From NCBI RefSeq assembly GCF_016863395.1, contig NZ_BOOU01000044.1, positions 186,001 to 250,000 of the forward strand: a stretch of DNA of 64,000 nt, in the 5' to 3' direction. Of the stretch, positions 7,804-15,643 are shown one piece after another. The position numbers and the translations under genes were made by a program. The stretch is from Sphaerisporangium rufum (GTDB taxonomy: Bacteria; Actinomycetota; Actinomycetes; Streptosporangiales; Streptosporangiaceae). The number at the start of each line of letters is the position of its first letter. The first letter of the stretch is position 1. The notes under the pieces are model-generated. The model worked only from the letters and a program-made list of their open reading frames with translations. It was not told the origin of the DNA and made no database searches.

Positions 7804-7826
7804 GAACCGGGATACCTTCCCGGTTC
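7804..7826. promoter_or_regulatory. 23-bp palindrome upstream of the XRE-SDR operon
   Basis: Perfect 9-bp arms (gaaccggga and tcccggttc) separated by 5 bp, centred about 50 bp upstream of the GTG of the XRE regulator. The size, symmetry and position fit an operator bound by a dimeric HTH protein, most simply the adjacent regulator itself. Alternatively it could be a terminator of the upstream RidA gene, though no U-rich tail follows. Confidence 0.5.
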
Positions 7827-7958
7827 CCGGATACGAGACGCCGGCCTGGCCGCCCTGCCGCCCGCATCCGGCCTGCAACCGGGGCCCCGCGGCGCTCCGG
7901 GGTTTCGGCCGAACGGCGGCCAACACCACAAGCGGGCTCCCGGCCGAAAGGTGCGATG

Positions 7959-8342
7959 TCACCCCGCGGCGATCACCTCTATTTCGACCAGCCATTCGCC
8001 GACCAGCGTCTCGGCGACGATCACGGTGGTCGGGACGGCCCGGCCGCCCAGCGCGGCCACCCGGGCGGCGGCGTTGGCCTCGGCATAGGAGGCGTCGCGC
8101 AGGTAGCTGGTCAGCCGCACGATGTGATCCACCGTCATACCGGCGGCGGCGAGGATGGTGCGGATGTTCGACCAGACCAGGTCGAGTTGCTCATCGAGCG
8201 TGGCGCCCGGCGTTCCGCCCGGGTCCAGGCCCATGGTTCCGGACATGAACAACAGCCGCTGGGCGCCGCGGACCTCCATCGCGTGGACGTAGCCGGTGGC
8301 GGGATAGACGCCGTCGGACGGGTTGTGCGGCACGAGCTGCAT
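7959..8342 (-). CDS. RidA/YjgF-family protein
   Basis: A 127-aa protein of the RidA superfamily: an N-terminal NPSDGVYPATGYVHAMEV segment, LLFMSGTMGLDPGG, a middle helix (EQLDLVWSNIRTILAAAG) and C-terminal LVEIEVIAAG. Trimeric RidA proteins hydrolyse reactive enamine/imine intermediates. The arginine that normally precedes TTV near the C-terminus appears to be replaced by proline (AVPTTVIV), so canonical imine deaminase activity is uncertain and it may belong to a divergent Rid subgroup. ATG 8342 has a gtgagg ribosome-binding site. It lies 193 bp downstream of an SDR gene on the same strand. Confidence 0.85.
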   Translation of the reverse strand: MQLVPHNPSDGVYPATGYVHAMEVRGAQRLLFMSGTMGLDPGGTPGATLDEQLDLVWSNIRTILAAAGMTVDHIVRLTSYLRDASYAEANAAARVAALGGRAVPTTVIVAETLVGEWLVEIEVIAAG

Positions 8343-8535
8343 TCGATCAGCCTCACTTGACGTGGCAGGTGTGGTGCGGGCCGGTCGCGCGGTCACCGGG
8401 TCGGCGGCGGGGCCGCACGGGTCGAGCGGGTGCATCGCGCGGATCCATGCCGGGCAGGAGTCGCCGTCCGCCGTCATCGTAGATCGATGACCACCCGGCT
8501 CGGCAGGGACGCCACCCCTGGCGGGAGATCGTTGC

Positions 8536-9300
8536 TCAGGCGCGGGGGCCGAGGAACAGGCCGCCGCTGGCGTCGATGACCTGGCCGGTGATCCAGCGGG
8601 CGGCGTCGGAGGCGAGGAAGGCGACCACCTCGGCGACGTCGCCGGGGCCGCCCAGCCGGCCGAGCGCGGTCATCGAGGTGATCAGCTCGGTCAGGCCCGG
8701 TGTCTCGAAGACCGGTGCGTTGGTGGCCGTGCGGGTCGCGCCGGGCGCGACCGCGTTCACCGTGATGCCGCGGGCGCCGAGTTGGGCGGCCAGGGTGCGG
8801 CTCATGGTCTCGACGGCGCCCTTGGTCATGGCGAACGACGTCTGGGTGGCGTTGGCCATCCGGGTCGCCACCGAGGAGACGGTGATGATCCGACCGCCGT
8901 CGGCGAGCAGCGGCAGGGCGCGCTCGATGATGAAGTACGGCGCCCGGACGTTCACCGCGAACAGGTGGTCGAACTGCGCCCGGGTCGTCGTGCCGAGCGG
9001 CCCGGCGGGTGGCGCCGCGGCGTTGTTGACCAGGATATCGAGCGATCGGTCGGCCAGGGCGGCCTCGACCCCGGCGAACAGCGTCTCGACATCGCCGTCG
9101 GCGCCCAGTTCCGCCCGCACGGGGTGTCCGGTGCCGCCGGCCCGCTCGATCTGGTCCAGCGTGGCGGTCACGCCCTCCTTGTCGGTGCCGAAGTGCGCGA
9201 TGACCGTCGCTCCCCGCGCGGCCAGCCCGGTGGCGATCGCCTGCCCGATGCCCCGGGACGCGCCGGTCACCAGGGCCGTCCTGCCGTTGAGGTCAGACAT
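8536..9300 (-). CDS. SDR-family oxidoreductase with Tyr-to-Phe at the active site
   Basis: A classical SDR (about 254 aa from ATG 9300) with TGASRGIG, NNAA, the catalytic-serine region TVSSVAT and INVAPGA-type C-terminal motifs (GITVNAVAPGATRT). The YxxxK motif reads FAMTK: the codon for the catalytic tyrosine is TTC. It may therefore be a poor oxidoreductase or use another residue. GTG 9312 is in frame, but ATG 9300 has the better-placed agggag. It is divergent from a TetR regulator across a 57-bp operator-rich spacer, so that regulator most likely represses it. Confidence 0.85.
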   Translation of the reverse strand: MSDLNGRTALVTGASRGIGQAIATGLAARGATVIAHFGTDKEGVTATLDQIERAGGTGHPVRAELGADGDVETLFAGVEAALADRSLDILVNNAAAPPAGPLGTTTRAQFDHLFAVNVRAPYFIIERALPLLADGGRIITVSSVATRMANATQTSFAMTKGAVETMSRTLAAQLGARGITVNAVAPGATRTATNAPVFETPGLTELITSMTALGRLGGPGDVAEVVAFLASDAARWITGQVIDASGGLFLGPRA

Positions 9301-9357
9301 AGTGTAAGTCACTCCCTAATTGTTAGTCACTATCAGTGTGGTAGTGTCTATCACGTG
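9301..9357. promoter_or_regulatory. Divergent SDR/TetR promoter with imperfect palindrome
   Basis: The 57 bp between the divergent SDR and TetR genes are AT-rich for this genome. They contain agtcacta and tagtgtct as arms of an imperfect inverted repeat around 9325-9350, plus a further agtgact/agtcact pair nearer the SDR start. This is the expected layout of a TetR-family operator that overlaps both promoters. Confidence 0.55.
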
Positions 9358-9951
9358 ATGGAGCGGCATTCAACCCTGCGGGAGCAGCGACGGGCCGATA
9401 CGCAGCGCATGATCCAGGCGCACGCGGTGCGGTTGTTCAGCGAACGCGGGTTCGACACCACGACCGTCAACGACGTCGCCGCGGCCGCGGGCGTGTCCGC
9501 CATGACCGTGTACCGGCACTTCCCCACCAAGGAGGACCTGGTGCTGGCCGACCGGACCGGCGCGGTGATCACCGAGCGGATCGCCGCGACCCCCGCCGGC
9601 CAGCCACTGGTGCGCCGCGTCGGCGGCGCCCTCGTCGAGGCCGCGCGGGCGATGACGGCCGGCGACGACCGGTTCCTGCTCGCCCGCCTGCGGTTGATGA
9701 TCGCGACACCGGCGCTGCGCGCCCGGCACCTGGACAACCACTACGTCCTCCAGCAGGCCATCGTGGACGGGCTGGGCGTCGACACCGGCGATCCGCGGGC
9801 GCGGTTCCGCGTCCAGGCCGCGGCGAGCGCGTGCCTGGCGGCCATGCATACCGCGCTGGAGCAGTGGGCGGCCGACGACGGGCGCACCGACCTCCCCGAC
9901 CTGATCGCGCAGGCGCTCGCGGCCGCCTTCGGCGACGAGACGTTCCGCTGA
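9358..9951 (+). CDS. TetR/AcrR-family repressor
   Basis: A 197-aa TetR-type regulator: N-terminal HTH (residues about 12-58, with FSERGFDTTTVNDVAAAAG and AMTVYRHFPTKEDLV) and an all-helical ligand-binding domain (LARLRLMIATPALRARHL is typical of this subgroup). ATG 9358 is preceded by an in-frame GTG that could also start the protein. It is divergent from the SDR gene across a short palindromic spacer, so the SDR and itself are the likely targets. The inducing ligand is unknown, perhaps a substrate of the SDR. Confidence 0.85.
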   Translation: MERHSTLREQRRADTQRMIQAHAVRLFSERGFDTTTVNDVAAAAGVSAMTVYRHFPTKEDLVLADRTGAVITERIAATPAGQPLVRRVGGALVEAARAMTAGDDRFLLARLRLMIATPALRARHLDNHYVLQQAIVDGLGVDTGDPRARFRVQAAASACLAAMHTALEQWAADDGRTDLPDLIAQALAAAFGDETFR

Positions 9952-10011
9952 AGCAGGTCTGACCATGAACTCGGTGGGTGCGGTCGGCCAGGCCGAAACC
10001 CGATCCGGGAC

Positions 10012-10043
10012 CGGCCAGGCCCGCGCGGAACGGCCTGGCCGGG
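10012..10043. terminator. Bidirectional hairpin terminator
   Basis: Perfect 11-bp arms ccggccaggcc (10012-10022) and ggcctggccgg (10033-10043) with a 10-nt loop, located between the convergent TetR and MerR-fusion genes. There is no U-tract, as is common for terminators in high-GC actinomycetes. Confidence 0.6.
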
Positions 10044-10126
10044 ACGAACGCATGCCGCGACCGGCCGGCGAGCCGCACGGGTGCCGGTGCGGGAGCCGCC
10101 GCCGCGCCGCGACGGCCTGGGACGGT

Positions 10127-11242
10127 TCAGGCGATGAGCAGGCGCAGGCCGAGATCCGCCGCGTCGAGATCGGCGAGGTCGCCGTTGCGCTCGTGCCACC
10201 GGCCGGAGTCGAGGTCGTCGCCCAGGCGGCGCACCGCCCGCCGCTCGGCGTCCGGCCCGACCCTGGTCCACACCGACATCGCCCGGCGCACGGGCTCCTC
10301 GAGGTAGGCCGCCGGCCGGCGCCAGTACGCCTCGAACAGGCCGTCGGCGCAGTCCCACGGGACGGGCACCGGCTCGGTCCGGGCGCCGATCGCGCCGGCC
10401 ATCCCGGCCAGGGACGGGAATCCGGCCAGGGACGCGGTGAACTCCGGCAGGTAGTCGCGGGTGAGCCAGAACCGGTCCGGCCAGCCGGGCTCGTCGGTGT
10501 CGAAGGTGAGCACCACCACGCGGCGGGCGACCCGCCGCATCTCGCGCAGCCCCGCCATCGGGTCGGCCCAGTGGTGGACGGTGGAGACGGCCATCGCCGC
10601 GTCGAAGGACCGGTCCGCGAACGGCAGGCTCTCCGCCGCGGCGGCCACGCACGGCGCGGCCCCGGTCGGCCGCTGCCCCCGCATGACCGCCGACGGCTCC
10701 ACCGCGGTCACCGCACGACCGGCGGGCTCGTAGGAGCCGGTGCCGGCCCCGACGTTCAGCACCGTCCGCGCGTCCCCGAGCGCCGCCCAGATCCGGGCGG
10801 CGATCCGCGGCTCGGTCCGCCGGGTCGCCGGGTAGGCGCCGCCGATCACGTCGTACAGCCGGGCGCCGAGCAGCTCCAGTTGCTCCTGCGGTGTCACGTC
10901 CAGACCCTTCGCCCGCGCCTGGAGTTCCCGGTCGATGGCCGCCAGCATGGCGTCGACGCGGTCGCGCCGCTCCAGCAGCAGGCCGCGCAGCCGGCGCAGG
11001 TGCGCGACCGCGTCGGTGGCCGGGTCGCCGACCAGTTCGGCGATCTCCCGCAGCCCGAAGCCCAGCCGCCGGTAGGCCAGCACCTCGCGCAGCCGCCGCA
11101 CGTCCCCCGCCGAGTAGGCCCGATAGCCGGCGGCGGTCCGCGCCGACGGCCGGACCAGCCCGATCTCGTCATAGTGATGCAGCGTGCGCACGCTCACGCC
11201 GGCCAGTGCGGCCACCCGCCCGACGGTCCACTGATCGTCCAC
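10127..11242 (-). CDS. MerR-type regulator fused to a SAM methyltransferase
   Basis: A 371-aa fusion. Residues about 1-75 form a MerR winged helix (TVGRVAALAGVSVRTLHHYD, GYRAYSAGDVRRLREVLAYR), and about 75-125 a dimerisation coiled coil followed by a TipA-like linker (TPQEQLELLG). The C-terminal 230 residues are a class I methyltransferase (VLNVGAGTGSYEP as motif I, AAAESLPFADRSFDAAMAVSTVHHW, and MRRVARRVVVL). The protein could sense SAM or a methyl acceptor and regulate transcription, or auto-modify. GTG 11242 gives the conserved MerR N-terminus. It is transcribed in the same direction as the upstream sensor kinase, 131 bp away. Confidence 0.85.
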   Translation of the reverse strand: MDDQWTVGRVAALAGVSVRTLHHYDEIGLVRPSARTAAGYRAYSAGDVRRLREVLAYRRLGFGLREIAELVGDPATDAVAHLRRLRGLLLERRDRVDAMLAAIDRELQARAKGLDVTPQEQLELLGARLYDVIGGAYPATRRTEPRIAARIWAALGDARTVLNVGAGTGSYEPAGRAVTAVEPSAVMRGQRPTGAAPCVAAAAESLPFADRSFDAAMAVSTVHHWADPMAGLREMRRVARRVVVLTFDTDEPGWPDRFWLTRDYLPEFTASLAGFPSLAGMAGAIGARTEPVPVPWDCADGLFEAYWRRPAAYLEEPVRRAMSVWTRVGPDAERRAVRRLGDDLDSGRWHERNGDLADLDAADLGLRLLIA

Positions 11243-11373
11243 GGCACCGACTATGCGGCCTGACGCCACGTGAGGGTCAAGAGCCGCCCGCCCGGCCGCG
11301 AGGCGCATGCGCGGCGGCGCCCGGCGGGGATTCGGTGCGCGGCCCGGGACGCCAGGCCGGCGGGCACCACAGG

Positions 11374-12660
11374 TCAGGCCGAGGGTGGCGGGGTGGGCAG
11401 GGTGAGGGTGGCCCGGGTGCCGCCGGCCGGGGCGCGGTCCAGGCGCAGGGTCCCGTCGTGCAGTTCGGCCACCCACCCGGCGATGCTCAGGCCGAGACCG
11501 GTGCCGTCCGGCGCCCCGGTGCCGAAGCGCCGCACCGGGCGATCGCCCGGCCCCGGGCCGCGATCACCGATGCGGACCTCCCCGTCGCGGACGTCCAGGG
11601 TGACCACCGCGGGCCCGGTGCCGGTCCGGCCGTGCCGGACGGCGTTGTGCACCAGGTTGCGCAGCGCGATCCGCACCAGGACGGGGTCGCCGTGCGCGAC
11701 CGTGGGCTCGGTGGACACCAGCGCGGTGTGCGGCGGCTGCACGTTCTCGGCGACGACCTCCTCGGCGAGCTGGTCCAGCCGGAACGGCTCGCGCCGCACC
11801 TCGCGCAGGCCGGCGACCAGCCGGGCCCGCAGCAGCAGGGCCTCCACCGAGTCGCCGAGCCGTTCCGCCGACCGCACCACCTGGCGCAGCGCCTGGGCCT
11901 GCCGCTCGGGATCCTTCAGCGCCGACTCCGCCTGGGTGCGGATTACGGTGAGCGGGGTGCGCAGCTCGTGCGCGGCGTCGGCGACGAAGCGTTCCTGCTG
12001 GCCGATGGCCTCCAGCGCGGGCCGGGTGCCGCGGCGGGCCAGCAGCAGCCCGCCGAGCCCGGCCAGGGCGGTGAACACCGTGCCGCCGGCGAACAGCGTC
12101 CAGCCGAGCCGGCGGTGCGCGTCCTGGACCGGGCCGAGGTCGGTGCCCACCACGATGGTGCCGGCGACGGCGCCGGTCACCGCGTGCGGGAAGGGAACGG
12201 CGAGCAGCCGGGCGTCGCGGCCGGCGGCGGTGACGGTGGTGGCGCGCTCGCCACCGTCCCGGGCCAGACCGCGCAGCACCGCCGGGGCGATCACCGGCAG
12301 GGCGGCCGGGTGGGCGAAGACCAGGCGCGGCCCGGTGCGGGTGCCCTCGTAGACGAACACGGCGGTCGGGCCGGTGGAGGCGGGGTCGGCGTACAGGCGG
12401 TCGACGCTCAGCGCGCCGGACTCGTAGGCGAGCAGGGCCTTGGTGGTGCGGGCGGTGCGGTCCAGCTCGGCCCGCACCAGGCCGGCGCGCTGGTCGCGGT
12501 CCACCGCGAGCGCGACCGCGCCCATGCCGGCCAGGCCGACCACGTTGAGCGCGGTCAGCAGCAGGGCCAGCCGGAAGCGCAGCGTGGCCAGCCGGCCGGT
12601 GGTGTGCAGGTGGGCGGGCCGGGCCGGCCGGCGGCGCCGGATCGGGCGGAACGTCCTCAC
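11374..12660 (-). CDS. Two-component sensor histidine kinase
   Basis: A 428-aa membrane kinase: a basic N-terminus, TM1 at about 30-53, an extracytoplasmic sensor of about 130 residues, TM2 at about 187-208, a HisKA domain with H231 in DAAHELRTPLTVIR, and an HATPase_c domain (N-box NLVHNAVRHG, GDRGPG, GTGLGLSIAGWVAELH). It shows no clear HAMP domain. GTG 12660 overlaps the response regulator's stop codon (GTGA), so the pair is coupled. A divergent orphan solute-binding lipoprotein gene suggests the system senses a small molecule outside the membrane. The signal itself is not evident. Confidence 0.9.
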   Translation of the reverse strand: MRTFRPIRRRRPARPAHLHTTGRLATLRFRLALLLTALNVVGLAGMGAVALAVDRDQRAGLVRAELDRTARTTKALLAYESGALSVDRLYADPASTGPTAVFVYEGTRTGPRLVFAHPAALPVIAPAVLRGLARDGGERATTVTAAGRDARLLAVPFPHAVTGAVAGTIVVGTDLGPVQDAHRRLGWTLFAGGTVFTALAGLGGLLLARRGTRPALEAIGQQERFVADAAHELRTPLTVIRTQAESALKDPERQAQALRQVVRSAERLGDSVEALLLRARLVAGLREVRREPFRLDQLAEEVVAENVQPPHTALVSTEPTVAHGDPVLVRIALRNLVHNAVRHGRTGTGPAVVTLDVRDGEVRIGDRGPGPGDRPVRRFGTGAPDGTGLGLSIAGWVAELHDGTLRLDRAPAGGTRATLTLPTPPPSA

Positions 12661-13325
12661 GGTGCCGCGGAGCCCGCCCGGTAGCCCGCGCCCCGGCTGG
12701 TGAAGATCACCGGCGGCTCGCCGAGCTTGCGGCGCAGCTGGTTGACGACCACGTCCACCACGTTGGAGGAGGGGTCGGCGCGCTCGTCCCAGCAGTGCTC
12801 GAACAGCTCTCCACGGGTGACGACGGCCGGGCGGCGGGCCAGCAGCAGCTCCAGCACCGCGAACTCCTTGGGGGTGAGGGTCTGCAGCACGCCGCCCCGG
12901 CGGACCTCGTGCCGGGCCACGTCCAGCACGACGTCGCCGACGCTCAGGATGGGCGCGATGATCGTGGTGCGGCGCCGGCACAGGGCGCGGACCCGCAGCA
13001 CCAGCTCGTCGGTGGAGAAGGGTTTGCCCAGGTAGTCGTCGGCGCCGGCGGTCAACCCCGACACCCGGTCGTCGATGTCGTCCAACGCGGTGAGCATGAT
13101 GGTGGGGACGGTGAGGCCGTCACGGCGGCGCCGGGCCAGCTCGGCGGCCGAGTCGCCCTCGGGCAGCATCCGGTCCAGGACCAGGCAGTCGTAGTCGTTG
13201 ACGCTCAGGCTGAGGTCCGCCTGGCTCCAGTTGGCGGCCTCGTCGACCGCGAAGCCCACCGAGCGCAGCGCGGTGCGGACGGCACCGCGGACGTCGCCGT
13301 CGTCCTCGACGAGGAGCACGCGCAT
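12657..13325 (-). CDS. OmpR/PhoB-family response regulator
   Basis: A 222-aa regulator with a receiver domain (VEDD acidic pair at 7-9, phospho-acceptor D51 in LVLDRMLP, and the conserved lysine in LGKPF) and a C-terminal winged helix (LTPKEFAVLELLLARRPAVV, NVVDVVVNQLRRKLG, RGAGYR). It is the partner of the downstream kinase. The 19-bp tandem direct repeats 53 bp upstream have the spacing typical of OmpR-type binding sites, so autoregulation and control of the divergent lipoprotein gene are likely. Confidence 0.92.
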   Translation of the reverse strand: MRVLLVEDDGDVRGAVRTALRSVGFAVDEAANWSQADLSLSVNDYDCLVLDRMLPEGDSAAELARRRRDGLTVPTIMLTALDDIDDRVSGLTAGADDYLGKPFSTDELVLRVRALCRRRTTIIAPILSVGDVVLDVARHEVRRGGVLQTLTPKEFAVLELLLARRPAVVTRGELFEHCWDERADPSSNVVDVVVNQLRRKLGEPPVIFTSRGAGYRAGSAAP

Positions 13326-13377
13326 GGTGGGAGCGTAGCGACCGGCCCGCCGCCCCACCAACCGGCAGGAAGGGATC

Positions 13378-13419
13378 ATTCAGTGGCACTTCACGGCACC
13401 ATTCAGTGCGACTTCACGG
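13378..13419. promoter_or_regulatory. Tandem 19-bp direct repeats, likely response-regulator site
   Basis: attcagtg, two variable bases, then acttcacgg occurs at 13378-13396 and 13401-13419, a 23-bp centre-to-centre spacing (about two helical turns). It lies in the divergent spacer between the response regulator and the lipoprotein gene. OmpR/PhoB-type regulators bind such head-to-tail repeats, so this is the best candidate operator for the two-component system. Confidence 0.65.
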
Positions 13420-13537
13420 AATCCTCATGTTCGTCGGCGCAGAATCCCTTCCAACGGCCCGGGAGACCGGCGCCGGCACCACCGCCGCGGTCCGGGCGCC
13501 GCGACAGCGGAACGGTCAGGCACGGGGGAGGTGACCG

Positions 13538-14689
13538 ATGCGCGCACGGCGTCCGGTCCGACTCGTGACCATCGTCTCGCTGGTGACGTTGACGCTGGTC
13601 ACCGCCTGCGCCGGCACCACCGGGCCCGCCGCCGCGCCGAGCCCGTGCGGGCTGCGGCTCGCCTACTTCGGGCCGCTCACCGGCGATTCCAGCAACCTCG
13701 GGCGCAACATGCGCGAAGGGGCGCTGCTGGCGGTGGAGGAGCACAACGACCGCGGTTCCGGCTGCCCCGCGGGGCTGGCCGCCTTCGACTCCCAGGGTGA
13801 TCCGAAGCAGGCGCCCGAGCTGGCCCAGCGGATCGTCGCCGACCCCTCGATCATCGGGGTGGTCGGGCCGGCGTTCTCCGGCGAGTCCCGGGCGGCGCTG
13901 CCGCTGCTGGACCAGGGCGGGGTGAGCGTGATAACCCCCGCCGCCACCGACCCGGGGCTGAGCGTCCCGGCGCCGTCGACGTTCCACCGGGTCCTCGGCA
14001 GCGACGCCGCCCAGGGACCGGCCGCCGGCCGGTACATCCGGGGGACGCTGCACGCCCGAAAGGTGTTCGTGATCGACGACGGCAGCCGGTACGGGCGCGG
14101 CCTGGCCGAGCTCGTCATGGCCGAACTCGGGCCGCTGGTGGTGCAGAGCGCCTCGATCCGGCCCGACCCGGCCGGCCCCGGCGGCGTGGTCGACGAGGTG
14201 CGGTCGGCCGGGCCGGATGTGGTGTTCTTCGGCGGCTACTACTCCCAGGCCGGCCGGCTGCTGCGCGCCCTGCGCCAGGCCGGGGTGAGGGCCACCTTCG
14301 TCGCCGGGGACGCCGTCAAGGACGAGGGGTTCGTCCGGGCGGCGGGCACCCGGGACGCCGAGGGCGCGGTGCTCACCTGCCCGTGCCGGCCACCCGACCG
14401 CGACCCGCAGTTCACCCGCCACTACCAGGCCCGGTTCGGCCACCCGCCGGGCACCTACAGCGCCGAGGCCTACGACGCCGCCACCGTGTTCCTGCGCGGC
14501 ATCGAGGCCGGCCGCACCCGGCGGGTCGACATGGAGCGGTTCGTCGACGGCTACTCCGGCACCGGCGTCACCACCGCCGTCCGGTTCGACCGCGACGGCG
14601 AGCTCGCCGGCGCCTCGGTCGCGGTCTGGACCTACCGGGTCCGGGCCGGCCGCATCGTCGCCGACATCGATCCGATCCCCCAGCACTGA
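13538..14689 (+). CDS. Branched-chain amino acid-type ABC solute-binding lipoprotein
   Basis: A 383-aa periplasmic-binding-fold type I (LivJ-like) protein. It has a lipoprotein signal peptide with lipobox VTAC (C24), then YFGPLTGDSSNLGRNMREGA, IIGVVGPAFSGESRAALP, ITPAATDP and KVFVIDDGSRYGRG, all hallmark segments. No permease or ATPase gene is nearby, so it is an orphan receptor-like protein. Together with the divergent two-component system it may serve as an accessory sensor rather than a transporter part. The ribosome-binding site gggggagg lies at good distance before ATG 13538. It is followed closely by the 237-aa WhiA-like gene. Confidence 0.88.
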   Translation: MRARRPVRLVTIVSLVTLTLVTACAGTTGPAAAPSPCGLRLAYFGPLTGDSSNLGRNMREGALLAVEEHNDRGSGCPAGLAAFDSQGDPKQAPELAQRIVADPSIIGVVGPAFSGESRAALPLLDQGGVSVITPAATDPGLSVPAPSTFHRVLGSDAAQGPAAGRYIRGTLHARKVFVIDDGSRYGRGLAELVMAELGPLVVQSASIRPDPAGPGGVVDEVRSAGPDVVFFGGYYSQAGRLLRALRQAGVRATFVAGDAVKDEGFVRAAGTRDAEGAVLTCPCRPPDRDPQFTRHYQARFGHPPGTYSAEAYDAATVFLRGIEAGRTRRVDMERFVDGYSGTGVTTAVRFDRDGELAGASVAVWTYRVRAGRIVADIDPIPQH

Positions 14690-14710
14690 TCGCGCACAGG
14701 AGTTCACGCC

Positions 14711-15424
14711 ATGACCATCACCGCCCCCACCGCCGCCGGCCCGCCCACCGCCCCCACGGCGGTGTCCCGGCTGGATCGGGTGGAGCTGTTCGCCGCGCTC
14801 GCCCGAGCGCCGATCGGCGACCACGGGATGCTGGAGGCGGCGATCGCCTGGCAGATCCTGCGGCCCGCCGAGCGCTGGAACGCCGCCCAGGGGTGGCACG
14901 CCGCGGCCACGCCCCGGCTGACCGTCGTGGAGACCCGCGGCGAGCCGGTCGCGGCGCGGGTCGCCCGGCTGCTGTTCGGGGTGGCCTGGGCGACGGTCGC
15001 CGAGGACGCCGGCCCCGGTCCCGGCGGGCGGCCGGTGTTCCGGGTAGAGGTGCCCAAGGCGCAGTACCCACGGGTGCTGCGGGTACTGAACAACGCCTGG
15101 CGCGGCGCCCGGCGCGCCTTCGACCCGCGCGGCCCGGTGCCCGACCCGCGGGCGGCGGTGGAACTGTGGCGGATGGGCATCCTGGCCGGCGGCCGGGTCG
15201 GCGGCGGCCCGAGCGCGATCCACCTGCGAGCCGGGACGGTGGGCGCGGCGCGCACGCTGGCCGCCGCCGCCGGTCGCCTCGGCCTCACCCCCATCGTGGA
15301 CGCGGTCCGGGCCGACCCGGCGGTGTCGCTGTCCCACCCGGGCGAGGTCCACTGGCTGCTCGCCCAGGCCACCGCGGAGGGCCCGGCCGCGCCCCGGCCC
15401 GGCACCCCGCCCCGCCGGCTCTGA
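14711..15424 (+). CDS. Hypothetical protein resembling the WhiA homing-endonuclease-like domain
   Basis: A 237-aa protein with no certain family. Read along its length it follows the plan of the WhiA N-terminal LAGLIDADG-derived region. A helix (LFAALARAPIGDHGMLEAAI) is followed by a strand and ARRL-like helix (ARVARLLFG), a VFRVEVP strand, and the segment PRAAVELWRMGILAGGRV that mirrors the WhiA helix R-AFLA-GS. Further on are a IHLRAG strand and AAAAGRLGLTP. The acidic endonuclease residues are not obvious and there is no C-terminal HTH. This is inference from pattern, not a recognised match. It follows the lipoprotein by 21 bp, so it is probably cotranscribed. Confidence 0.6.
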   Translation: MTITAPTAAGPPTAPTAVSRLDRVELFAALARAPIGDHGMLEAAIAWQILRPAERWNAAQGWHAAATPRLTVVETRGEPVAARVARLLFGVAWATVAEDAGPGPGGRPVFRVEVPKAQYPRVLRVLNNAWRGARRAFDPRGPVPDPRAAVELWRMGILAGGRVGGGPSAIHLRAGTVGAARTLAAAAGRLGLTPIVDAVRADPAVSLSHPGEVHWLLAQATAEGPAAPRPGTPPRRL

Positions 15425-15643
15425 CCGGCACCGGCGGCCGCGCTCGCCGCCCCCCACCGGCGTCCGAAGCCGGGGCCGCGCCGGAACCAGGTCGCGCGGG
15501 CGGCCGGCAGCCGGGGCAGGTGCGCGGCTCCAGGCCCCGGCGGCGGCGATCAGGTCCAGGTCACCACCGCACCGCGTCGCGGTCGACGCTCCCGGCACCG
15601 CGGCGGGGCCGCTCTGACCTTCCCACCGGGGCGGCGTCGCCGG

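Noticed and set aside
13403-15598. 731-aa minus-strand open frame
   Set aside because: It runs antisense across the lipoprotein and WhiA-like genes, has low-complexity composition and no family motif; an artefact of high GC.
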